From Marisa cornuarietis (taxonomy: Eukaryota > Mollusca > Gastropoda > Architaenioglossa > Ampullariidae): 64,000 nt of DNA. The position numbers were made by a program, and so were the translations under genes. The notes under the pieces were generated by a model. The model was given only the letters and a program-made list of their open reading frames with translations. It was not told the DNA's origin and did no database searches. Shown in pieces: positions 12,459 to 24,900 of the stretch; within the stretch, counting starts at the first letter, position 1; the number at the start of each line of letters is the position of its first letter. The stretch is from NCBI GenBank assembly GCA_004794655.1, contig SMMW01000037.1:124001-188000 (forward strand). Reading direction: 5' to 3'.

Positions 12459-12984
12459 TTACAAAATACCATTCTTACGAAATGATGCGATAGCACCAAG
12501 AACCCCAGATGGACCACCTCCAGTCAGCACAGAACTGCTAGAGATTTTGGATTGAGGTTTGGCCTCCCTAGAACTAGGCGGTAAACTTGAAGTAGCACCT
12601 GAGATGGGACTCGTTGCTGGACTAGTCTTGTTCCACAGAAGGGAGTAACCTGTGCTCATAAGCTTGCCAAGAAGTCCTGAACTTGTGCTAGATGTTAAGC
12701 CCTCACCAGCAGTTGCCCCAGCTTCAATCAGAGAAGTCGATGAAGTTGACTTGGTGATGTTGGCAGAGGTAGTGAGGGTGGGGCTGTGAGGGGATGTTTC
12801 TTGTACTGCTGTACGAGAAGCCACAGGATGAAGCAAAGTCCTGGTGGCTGCACCTTCTCGGCTTTCTAGTATGGCTGCTAGTCCCAAGGGCATGGTGTAG
12901 CCTGTGCCTGCCCGGCTCTGGCCTTTAGCAGTATGGCCAGTTGGTGTGGATGTACCCAACGGAGGAAGAGAACTACCTGAGGCA
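12459..12984 (-). CDS. TRAK1: TRAK terminal coding exon
   Basis: The acceptor CTGTTACAG lies at 12985-12986, one base completes a Ser codon, and 174 codons run to the stop at 12459. The sequence is low in complexity and rich in Ser, Thr, Pro and Gly (for example TSSTSSGLLGKLMSTGYSLL), ending LGAIASFRKNGIL. C-terminal tails of TRAK proteins are poorly conserved, so identity rests on the in-phase joining to the exon at 13252. Confidence 0.85.
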
Positions 12985-15900
12985 CTGTAACAGATCAGTC
13001 AACAAAATTATGGACATGCCTTTCATTAATAGACAGGGGATTAAAGTGCTCATAATGGCCAAGCGCCAGGAAACTACAATGGATGAATTTTTACACAGTT
13101 GCTACTAGATGCTGGTTTTTGATGATCCAAGTTTGAATAAACCAAAAAGAGGTACACTATAAAACACACGTTTCTTTGTTGTCTTCTGGACTTTAGCAGA
13201 AAAGAAAGAAAATAAATGAGATTTCTGGTATCTGCAAAGCTGAAAACTTACCTGTGTGGAAGGTGAAGCTCTCCTGGATGACTGACAATGGAGTTAGTAA
13301 ATGTGTAAATCATAGAGCTGTCATCAGCTCTTCGGCTTGGACACTGTGGGGCATCTGCAGCAAACAGTACCATTTGGTGTCTTTACCACACAAATTTTGG
13401 CAAATGTTTCCCCATTTCTCTTACTGATTTATCTTGTGCTTTCTTGCAGAGAATAACAATAGTTTATCAAATTATCATCAACAATATAACCTCTGGAAAA
13501 CAGTTACAATTTATCTAGTAAAGGCTATGCTCTGTTCTTGTTGTGAAATGAGATCATTTCCCTACCTTCTTTTTAGGTCTAGCTCACTTTGTCTACTAAT
13601 TTTGTGTAAGTCTGCATAAGAGAGAAAATAGATCTCTTAAACTAAATTTGATTTTATAAACCTAGTAATATTTATATTTACCATCCTCCTCAAAGTCACT
13701 CAATGTGTACTCTTCTCCTTCCAGATCCAGCTTGCGTTCTCCTCTAACCTGTACCCCTTCCCGTCGCTCGAACAGTCCACCCAAATGAGGTTGAGCTAAT
13801 CTCTGCCAGTGCTGCAGAGTAACTGAGCCTAGTAGACAAGGAACAAATTTACATTCAGGATAAGTATAGCTATATAACCGCTCTGTAGCACAGAAGTTCT
13901 TGAACTACAATAGTACATACATCAGATGATTTATTGAATGAAGAAATAACATGCTGCCATTTCTATTCGTCGTTGTTTTTAATGGTCAACCCTTTCCCTT
14001 GCACGTGTGTTCATATGCACAAATGTCTATCCCCCTTATGAGTCTGTGTGCTCAACTGATCTATTGCTCTTTTCTGTCTAAATATTGGAATCTCATTCAA
14101 TACGTATTTGTATTTATTGATCTTACCTTCCAGAGGCTTCACAATCTGCAGCTTCTCTGGAAACTTGAAATGCCGAGGAGCAGACTGACTGTTACTGTAG
14201 CCCAGGTAGGAACACCCACTGGCAGGGGAGGCCCAGCTGTCAGGGGTCCTGAGTTGGAAGGGACTGAAACCCTCACTTCTGCAAACAGCACAGATTGTAT
14301 CTGTAGAGCCTAGTCACTTCTGTCATGTCTACAGTTGGATAACCTCTCATTAACTTTGACCCATGAACTAGTCTGTGAAATGTACAGCCCCAAATGTGAA
14401 ATGTCTAACTCCCACCACCATCCTTACTCTTGATCATAAATAGCTTCCATACTTCATGAGTGTGGTGGAATGGAACCACATGAGCTCTGAGCCAGTTAGA
14501 AAAGCTTAATTCCTATTTTTAATTGATTTTCTAAACCTTGTCCACACCAAAAGACGAAATCAACAACCACACTGTATGTTTACATGGCTTTTCAACATTC
14601 CACAGTGAAAAAAAAATTTGACAAGGGTTCATGGTGACCTACCTGATCTCCTGCAATCTTGTTGCAATGTCAGCCAACAAGGCATCTAATTGGATGTTTG
14701 CATGCTCCCATTACTTATTTGTGGCTAATGTACATGCACTCGAATGTTGACGAACAAACCGAAATGCACACATACCTTGTTTCTCTTTCTTGGAAGCCCT
14801 GTTTAAGCTGTGCCTCAAAGTCCCTTTCATTCAGCTCATTAGCCCGCCTCATGGCCAGGCGTCTCAAAGCACTCTCAAGGTCATTAGAACCAGGAATTCC
14901 AGGTCGACCTAGCTCAGTGGTGGATCTGAGACCAAAATAAAAAGTCCTATGAAAAGGCAACTATTTATCCCAGTGTCCAAGCTCTTAACACAGTCCTCCT
15001 CTGTACACTTAATCAAACAGTTATTTTGACACTCTCCATACTCGTATCAGAATGAAGACTAAACCACTCTGCTACTTTACCAATCGCATTTCTATCCAGA
15101 GCCATTTGAGGTGAATAGTAATCCAAGCGTTAGTTGCTCCACTTAATTCACTTGACTTGAACTTCAACCCAAAATTCATAATATGATGGAAGGATCAAAA
15201 GTGACTGGGGTCAATTTGTTTAAGGAAACTTTAAAAGAACTGGGACCAAATTCCAATCCACTCACCCATACATGCTGTCCATATCTGCACTGTAACCATC
15301 ACTGATTAAAGACTCGGAGTCAGATGGAGCATTGGAGGTTGGGTCCTTTGTGCTAGATGTAGAAGAAGTGGACATGCGCACAGAGCTCTCTTTGGAAGAC
15401 TTGGATGCTGCCTTACGTGCTGCTCTTGCTGTTTCAAAAACTTTCCAGCTACGGGACCTGCAGCAATATTAATAAACATGAGTTGTCATTAATGTTGAAA
15501 ATGCTACCTTTACTTTCACCTGTCTCTGGATCATAAAGCGATTTTAAAAAAGGCTACCTTTTGCCATAGAAGAAAAAAAAGATGTTAAACTAATACTTTC
15601 TCATCCCAAATGTCTTCCACTTTACTGTATGCCATTCAGTTAAACAATCAACTACCCTAAGACCCTATCTGCCAGTCCCCTACAACACAGTTGGCTACTA
15701 CAGCGGGCACTACACTATTAAAACTGTATGCATTGTCTGCATAAGCCGTAAACAAGGAAGAAACACGAGATATTTGCTGGGAGATTTAAACAGATGTACG
15801 CACTTGCGTGTCTGTTTTTCCTCCTCCTCCTCCTGCTGCAGTGAATTTTGAAGTTCAGAGGCCAGGGAATCTGCACCAGCCCCAGAGGCCGGTTGGAGAG

Positions 15901-18900
15901 CGGAACTAGTGTAGAAGTGCCTTGTGGCTTTAGGATTTCCCCGGCTTCTGTGACCCCTTAGCTCATCCTGTGCTTCTTCAAGCATCTCAAACAGCTCATC
16001 ATACTTGTCCTGCTGCATGCTCAGCTGGATCAACAAACATTCATGGACAATAATTTATCTTTGCACAATAAGCAAAAAACAAAAACAAACAAAAACATAA
16101 CGGGTGATCATCCTGATGATTAAGATGATACTGGTGGAGGTGGTGCAATGTGTAAATAAAGACACAATATGCTTGCAGCAAGCACAGAGAAACTCTTGAG
16201 GCACTCTGGCTTTCCATTTTGACAAGCTGAAAGATTTCAGAAGTATAATCTTAGTTACCTCCTTTGTAAGCTGCTTCTGGGACTCCTGAGATGCTTGAAG
16301 CTTTTCTGCCAGGTCCATATTTTCGATGGTCAGCTGTCTGACTCTTTTGTGCAAGTCGGCCACCTGAGCAAGAAGGCATGTGACCTCTTCTTTCTGACGA
16401 CAACTTTCTTCTGTCTTGTAACGCAATTCTTGTGCAAATGTTTCTACTTGCTGATTAAGCTCCCCTGCAAAATTGGAAAGTTCCTCAGCCATGTACTTCA
16501 TTTATTAATAAAAGTGTAAAAAGCTGTGCAGAAAAACTCTAGAAACCAAAATCTCTTCTTAAAATGAATTTTTTAAAACTGCCTAGTAGTTAAATCACCA
16601 TTACACCATCATAAAGCAAGGAAATGTCTCTTCTATCAGTGCATAGCATAACTGTTAGATCTTAACTATAATATATATATATTTTTTTATGTATGCTGTT
16701 GTAACATGCTTGTGCATTTTCTGTCTTGTATTTATACTTATACCACTGAAGATTTGTCTTATAGTGTTTGAGTCTGAGTTTGTATATGCTATGTTTCTAT
16801 CTTTATTTGTGTATTTGTAGAATTTTACTGTTAAGCAGGGAATGCACTTTATGTACAAATATTTAAGCCCGCTTTATTATTATTGTTATTAGTGTTGTTT
16901 ATTTATTAATATTATTTTTTCTTTTTATCTTCTGAACATCTGGCAACCTGCTATGATGGATTTCACTCCATGGTGCAGTGGCAGTTCTACAAGCAGCATA
17001 CCTAATTGTTGCAAGCAGTCCTCCACCAGCCTTTTTTCTTTATCCTCAAAGTTTTCGGTGTCAGAACGCAGCTGTGCACTCTGAAATATTCATGAAATTA
17101 TACCTAACTCAGCTGCAGTCATTAGGATTTAAGTATACTTGTATAGACATATTTCAAACATCACAATTAAGCTGAAATGATTCCAATTTAAATGTACTAA
17201 TGCATAAATATTCAAGGCATTTAATGAAGCATAAGTCATTCAAATTTGAGTGTACTTGGCCAGAAATATTTGAATGACCTCATACAACTTTACTAATCTC
17301 AAAGTGACCAGAAATATTTGAATGACATCATACAACTTTATTAATCTCTAAAAGTTACGGTGACACACCTCAAGCCGCAGGGTGATATTTTCTTCCTCCA
17401 AGGTGGAGACTTTCCTCTGCAGCAGATCGATGTTAACCAGACCAAGGGAACCAGTGGGTTCCCTGAAATTCATACACAAATTACTGTGACTTCAATACAA
17501 ATGCATCAATTACATTTCTAAGACACAAGATAATGCAGAAAAGAAGTGATACAGACTGAACATTTACTCTAGAATTTTGGATATTTTTGATGTTATGTAT
17601 TTATTTTTCTACACAGAATTTTAATTGATCCTGAATTTTACAATGGACATCTTCAGTGACAAAAGTTCAAACTTGCTCTATCTCACTCACTCACTCTCTC
17701 ACACACACACACATAAGGCATATGAACAAAAAAAAGGAACAAAGTATTGCTGTTACCCTGGGCTACTGTCAGATGAGGTTTCATCCTGGAAATCTTGGCA
17801 GTAGAAGCGCAAAAGTTCCTCCTTCATAGACAAGTCATGTTTAAGCTGATTTACCTGTCAAAGACAGCAAGCTGTGCATGTCAAATACTTTTATGACATA
17901 ATGCACTAATGCCATGTTGGATGCTTCTAATAAATCTTTCTATATGACCCCTTGCTTTGTGGAATTCATGTTTAGCTTGGAAACCCTTCACAAGCCAGTA
18001 AAGCTGATGACCTCTGTCCTATCAACTGACCTGTACCCATCGTTGATGTGATGGCCCTAGTCAATATGCCACCACCATGAGCACACTAACTGAGAGAAGT
18101 TATGGCTTAACCTTCCTAGCTTGAGATGGTAAACAAGTAACTAATCCCACTTTGTTTACTCAAAACAGCATCTGAAGGTCCAAGTGGGGCTCACCTTATC
18201 ATTAGCATGTACAAGTTGTTCCTCAAGGGCTTCAGAGCGGACATTCAGTTCTTTGTTCTTGCTCAAAAGGGTCTGGCCGATGCGTGCAGCTAACTCAAGA
18301 TCACGCTCCTTCTGTTATTTTCACATAAAACATCATGGTTTTTTTAAAGCATAATGCAGAAAAGAAGTGATACAGCCATAATGAGCAGCACTGGTCTATA
18401 TGAGAATTCTCATTATTATGTACTTTTTCCTCATTCTATCACTGGGATAGGATAGGATATGGCATGTATAAGTATCACTGGGATAGGATAGGATACGGCA
18501 TGCATGAAGGTCTGCATTAAGGTCCCACACAAACACATACATAAAGCAAACTTATGACCAGGCACTTTAACAATATACATTTATGAAATGACTTCAAGGC
18601 TGAGGAGATCTCACGTTCACAGTCTCCCTCACTCACTTGGTCACTTCTTGCTCTTTCACATGCTCTTTTGATGTAAAAGTTATACTTGAACTTCATTCAT
18701 GCCATAATGACTACTAGCCATATACATTAAAAGTGTCTCCTATGTCCAAGCGTGGGCGCGCACATTCATACACACATTTGAGGACGAAGGGTAGCAAAAG
18801 TGCCAGAAGCGATAAAGAAACTAACCTCTTCCAGCAAACGGGTGACAGCTTCAATGTCATTGTAGGTTTTGGTCATCTGTGTCACCCTCTCCGCACATAG

Positions 18901-21900
18901 AACTGTAAACACAGAAAAAGACGAACTTTCAGTCGTAGTGTCTTACAGTCCCACCAAAGTAATATACTATCAGCTTGTCAAATTTTGAGGTTTAAGCATG
19001 TGATTATATTCTCTGAAAGAGATGTTTTTTTAACGAACAGCTAATAATTGATTTTTAAAAAATTCTATTTTCTTTATTGCATGAAGTTTTTGCTTTCAAG
19101 TGACACCCTGTATTACAAATGAGAACCACCTTTCATAACATAAGATGAGTTTGCAGGAATATTGCAGTGATATATAATTATCCTTCACATAAAATTACTC
19201 CCTCTTGTCTTTTAGTCCTTGTTCACCCTCCCTCTGTGTATGGCCAGGGGAAAATAAAGTAATGGTGAAGTTAAACTGTATGTTGCACAACTCTGAACCG
19301 GATTCAAAATAAAATGAACCGGATTGAATTTTAATAAGAACAACGTAAAGCATAAATTATCATGTACGAAATGGCATGCAAAATTAACTTGAGCAGTCGT
19401 GTCTAAATGTCCTGAGAATGCTTTATCAACACCCATCACCTTCTGCTGGCTCTCAATCTCACAGATATTAGATTACTGGGTTTATAAAAAAAGAGTACAA
19501 CATCAACATGCATAAAAATGTAACACTTATATTATGGAGGGAAAGAAAAGAGAACACTTGAAAAATAGTAGATGGAAGGGCTCTAAAAAGCTAGCAAAGT
19601 AGCAAGTGCCAAGTAGGGGAAGCAGAAAGGTAACAGTCTGGAAACAGCCTTGATAACTAAAGGCTTGTTGTGTGTTCCACAAAATGTTTTCAGCCAGTAG
19701 TAGAGTGAAATATTTCTCTTTCAAGCTAATCACCAGGTTGATCTCTCCTGACATAAGTTTTGATCACTTACACATTCACAATCATATATACTAAAAAAAA
19801 AACAAAAAAACTGACTAGATAAGTCTCTATTAGGCCTGTAAGGTTTGATGTGAGCGAGAGTTATTTGCCCTTACTTGAGGTAAACAAACACGATCAAGAC
19901 TAAGCGGCTGTGTGCTGTCAGTGAGACAGCATCGCATTTTTAAGCATTTAAAAGCTGTTTTCACACGATTTTTTTCTGTGAAAAATACACTGTCATATTA
20001 TGTGGAATAATCTACATTCATTTGTTTTTTTTTTTTTTTAAGCTGGCTAATAAATCAACACAACTTACTAAAAGTCCCTATACTGTCACAGTTGTAGTTC
20101 ACTTACATAGTTACTGATAGTAAGTGGCGCCAACTCAAAGAATACCGTCTCATTGCCTTCAAGACTTTTATGTAGGTTAGTCAAAATATTGGCCACACCA
20201 GCTGTATGTGCCTGTTATTTAATAGCAATAACAGTCGAAAAAATACTTATCTTATTCTATGAATATTTTATTTTATGGAAAGGCTCTTCATTTTGTACGG
20301 TTTGTTCAAAACAAGCATAAAATATTTCATAGAAAGGAAATAGAAAAACAAAATAGAAAAAAAGAATTAATTGCAGACTGCATCATGCAGTACCCCAAAT
20401 TTAGTCATTTTTCTGACTGCAAGATCTAGTAAAAACTGGTAATATAAAATACTAACATATCAGTTTAATTAATTTTGATATGTGGTCCTTTCATTCACAC
20501 TACTTCTCTAAAGTTACAAAAACCTACATTTATCCTTCAAGTCATAAGCTTAGTTTCTTTTTGTCTGTTTGGGTACGAATCGTGTGATAGTCAATTATTT
20601 TACGAATGTTAAATCACTATTGTTAAATAAAACACTTTGGTGACTTTTGAAAATGACAACACAAGATTCAAGGAGAGTTTTGTTAAGTCTAAAAAGGTCA
20701 TAAAGTTGGACAGTTTGCAGTGCACGGGTTCAATGCTTATCTGCAATCTATCTGCAAATTAAAATTTATGGTTACTTCTGAAAAGATATTTTAGCTTGTT
20801 TTTTACTTTGCACTTTTATGTTGCTTATTTGTCTCTTACTTTTGCATATGCACACACACACACACACACAACACTCAGCGCAACGCACACACACACACAC
20901 ACTGGTTGATAGAAACACATAGATCTTCATCAATATATTCATTTACACATAGATGTTTGTCAGTTTTTTTTTCAATTGTCACTTGTATTGTTTGACAGAA
21001 AGAGCAGCATCTCATGATGCTACAGATCTCTTGTTCAAATCATTTATCATCAATGTACTGTTTTTATGTTCTATTGTAAAAGTACCTGTCTAGGAAATGT
21101 TAAAAGATGTTTGGAAAGAAGCCTGGAACTAGTTCCCATCTGTTTAAATCCTGCAGTTAGGATCAACTAACCATTTTGGTTTTGGTTTTGATTAAGGCTT
21201 ATGAATTTTTCTTCTTTAAAGTTAAGCTTTAGGAGGACTATTAAAATCATCAGTTATTTTTAGAGAAAATTTGTCTTATATCATAACATTTTTTACAATT
21301 AATGTTAAGAGTAGAATATTCTAATTGAATGTTCATCCACCCTTAAAAACTTCTGAAATCCATGGGTCAGTTTTAATTACAGTAGGTTAAATGTCAGGGT
21401 TCTATCTTAGTGTCTCCCTGTATATATATATATATATCTTGATTTGTATGCTTATATATGACAATCTAAACTGTGATGAACTATTAATAATGCTATATTA
21501 AAATTTATATTGATTATCAATGTTTGTTAAAAATACAAAACAAGAACACACAAAGTTATAGACCTTACCTTACATCTAAAATTCAGTTCATCCGATTTTT
21601 ACCACATATTTTCCACAAAACAGGATGGATAATATAATCTTTTAAGTAAGATATTTATATCATAGTACAAAATATTATCATCTTTATATACCACAGAGTT
21701 AGACTAATATGAATATGAGCTTGAGGACCCATGGTGCAAAGGCGTTGTTAAAGAATTGATCAAGTGATTTCGGTATAGGCGACTCATCTGTCACCTGTTG
21801 TAAACATAATTGACAGTTGTGTACTTGGATAATTAACAGAACTAGCACACATGGACTTTTAACAATGAAAAAAATGCGATCGACTTACTAATTTATTTCC

Positions 21901-24900
21901 ATATTTAGCATATGGCGCATTCAGAATTTTTAACACTAGCTCAATAATGTCTTGGTCTTATAGTTTTCGAATCTCACGAAGCTGGCGGCTGTTGTTGTTG
22001 TTGTTGTTTATTTAGTTGGAAAGTGCTTCCACCTTGCGGCGATTTCGCACTATGGGGGGAAAGGGAGGGGGGAGGAAACCGGAGTACCCGGAGAAAACCC
22101 CCGCCGCCCAGCCCTGCGAACAGGTGTCACATACAGAGAGTGTCCCGAGACGAGATCTGAACCCTGAACCGCTCACTGCAGTGGTGACAAGCGAGTGTTT
22201 TAACCACTACACTACCGGGGGCCCTAAGCTGGCGGCTTCGTGGGCGGCTTTGTTTACCCCAAGTAAGGGAAGTCACTCGCAGGTGATGACGTCAACTTTA
22301 CAGGCCTCATATTTCCCATGACCTGACGTACGCCAGCACTAAGGAGCAACCACACCTGACTGTCATGATCACGCGGCCCTGCTGTTGAAACGTCCTACAA
22401 CTAACTGATAAGTCACAACGCTCGGTACATGTGCTGTTGCAACAGCCAAAAACCCTACCTGACAGTGCTCTCTTTCCATCGTTGTCTCTAAACCTAATCA
22501 CATGAATATCTCCTCTCTCTCTCTCTCTCTGCAGTTCATGACACTAAAGACCTATGAAGGTCTTTTCTGATTCTTCTCCTCCCCCACCCCTCAGCACTCC
22601 ATCCAACAGTCCAACGACTGAATGGTATATTCACCTCGATAGGTAGACAGCATGCTGGTATGCGGGCTCAGGGGAGAACAGTTCCAAAGCCGAGTCGACC
22701 CCGCGTGTAGGACCGAATTCTTCCTCCCGTTGCAGCTCCCCCCTTCCCCCTTCAACGTCTCCTCACCGACAGCCACTCATCAACAACAGCCACTCACGGA
22801 AAGCACCGGATCGTACATTTTTGTACTTCCTGTCACTTCTGGCCGCTGACTACGGTCTAAATGCCGACCGTAAGCACATGCCGTACACAGCGAGTCGCGA
22901 GCTACTTGTGATCATTAGTGATGACGTCATCCTTCTCACAAATACTTTTCGAGCAACAGTCTGGGTCTGATACACTGAACCGCGCGAAAAGATTGAAAAG
23001 TTCGTCTTCCCGTCACCCTTGGCCTCTCGCCTGGCCCCCCCCCCCCACCATCACCACGTCGCGCTTTCCTCCATAACCCTGTCAATGTCAACGCTAAAGG
23101 AGAAAAAAAAAAGGCCTTAGGGTGCTGATAGGCTGGGTCACTTCATGAAATTCGGTGAAAAAATTCCTTGAGGAAACCATAAACGGCGAAAAAGATCAAA
23201 TATATAAAAACAGTATTCCGCAGCTAGACCTCATGCCGTCTCAACCCTTACCCCACGCAAGCCCTCGTCCATCTTGTGCGTAAGAGCGCTTAGGTTTTAG
23301 TCGACAGCATGTACCCGAATGTACACAAATACACAACACTCCACGCCGCCTTCTTCTTAGAAATCCCTACTCGAGGTCCACAAAATGTTTTTGAACTTAA
23401 AACTGTTGTAAGAATAAAATTTGGAAACTTCACACACAAAAAAAAAGGGTATACGAAAAATTGTGCTGGCGGGAACGAAGGTCTGGTGTAGACAGCTTTA
23501 TTTAAAATATTTATAATAGTTTTAGTTTTTAAAAACGTTTTGAAATTGTCTTGTGTCCTGTGTTTCTGATAACTGATTATCTAAATAGATTTTAGGCCAT
23601 AAAGTGTAAAACTAAACGTGTTGAACAACTGGCCCCAGGCCCACTAACCATTTTACGCAACACAAGAGGTCAAAAACGCTGACCTCGGTGATGTAGACGT
23701 TGTCAAGACTACAGCCAATAGGACAACTGGAATCGTATGTTAATCAGGCTTTTCTTAGACACTGGTGACGTGATGTCACTGAAATATTTCTGTGCAGGTT
23801 TACGGGTTACTATCTTGAGGGCATGAAAGCTATTCTCTTTCACTTCGGGAATTACTATCTTGTACTGAGCTCAAAACAGGTCTGAACTCTTGTCGACTTG
23901 AGGGGTGCGGATTACCTGTGTCTACCTGAGCTCCCGTTACTACGCACGTGCTTACTTGTGACCGGCATTACAACGACACCGACCTTGTGGTACTTAGATG
24001 AAGCAGCCATGAAGTGGGCGAGGCAGGCCTGACGAGAGGGAGGGACAGGAGGGTCTGGTGTACCCGGGCCCGCGGCTCTGAAAGGGGCCCGACCTTGGTT
24101 ACTGGATTATTTTCTTCATTTCCTTCTCTTTTTCGTAACATTCCACACTTGTAGCGGGGTACTACAAGTTTCATCTTTTAACATCATTTGTCCTCATGTA
24201 CTAATCACTCACGTGTAAACAACTCTATGTTCAAGTAGTGATGTAGACCCTAGTGCACTTGTCCTGATTTTTGCAGTCTATATTACGTTACTGAATGAAA
24301 TGTAGATATTTACAATCGAATTGTAAGCATATTATTATATACTCGGAAAATAATTTACGATTACAATTACAAGGGGCCCAGGGCTCGTAGAGGTAGTCTG
24401 CCCCGGGGCCCGTGCGGGGTCTTGGCGGCCCTGGGGCGAGAGCCTCATCCTAGACCGTCTTCAATGTTGATCATGTCATCACGTAGCACGGCCGTCAATG
24501 GAGTAAACTCGGTAAAGGGTTATTTTATGGCAGACATTGCACAATGAATATTCTCCACAGTGTGTGAGTGAGAGAGAGAGAGAAAAATGAAAGCTTGTAA
24601 CCACGGAGGTACAGAATAAAAAACTTTCTACACATCCACAGATTTACAGTATCGAGGGAAGCAAGCACTCTGTGGTTAGATTGTACCGCGCACCTTTGTT
24701 GCCAAGTTACGCATCGGACAGGGTCGCCAAGAAATGGGGTCTGACCAAAATACATCCACCGAAGGGTGAGGAATCTCCGTCGCAATCATCCAGTCCCAGC
24801 GTGACTTCCAAAATTGTGCTATGTCACCGTTACCACTATATCTATGGAAAATAAGAGTGAACTTTCCCTTGTGACGCCGATAAAGTCTCACAAAAATATA

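Larger units (their letters stand above)
18903..22634 (-). other. TRAK intron (3.7 kb)
   Basis: This is AT-rich DNA without recognisable coding exons. It contains (AC)n tracts at about 20850-20901, a short (TA)n tract near 21,421, and the SINE at 21991-22225. The short minus-strand frames near 19.2-19.7 kb show no family resemblance. Confidence 0.5.

Noticed and set aside
13951..14313. Plus-strand frame of 120 codons
   Set aside because: Its second half is the exact antisense of the TRAK PEKLQIVKPLEG exon.
16465..16501. Upstream extension MKYMAEELSNFA of the coiled-coil exon
   Set aside because: The acceptor TTTTGCAG at 16465-16466 gives the phase 1 needed to join the exon at 17002; using the upstream ATG would leave no phase-compatible acceptor.
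22153..22214. A functional tRNA gene
   Set aside because: A and B boxes are present but there is no cloverleaf pairing or acceptor stem, and the sequence continues into a SINE body with target duplications.
22016..22321. Plus-strand open frame of 101 codons
   Set aside because: It is the antisense of the tRNA-SINE; it contains the SINE core and boxes.
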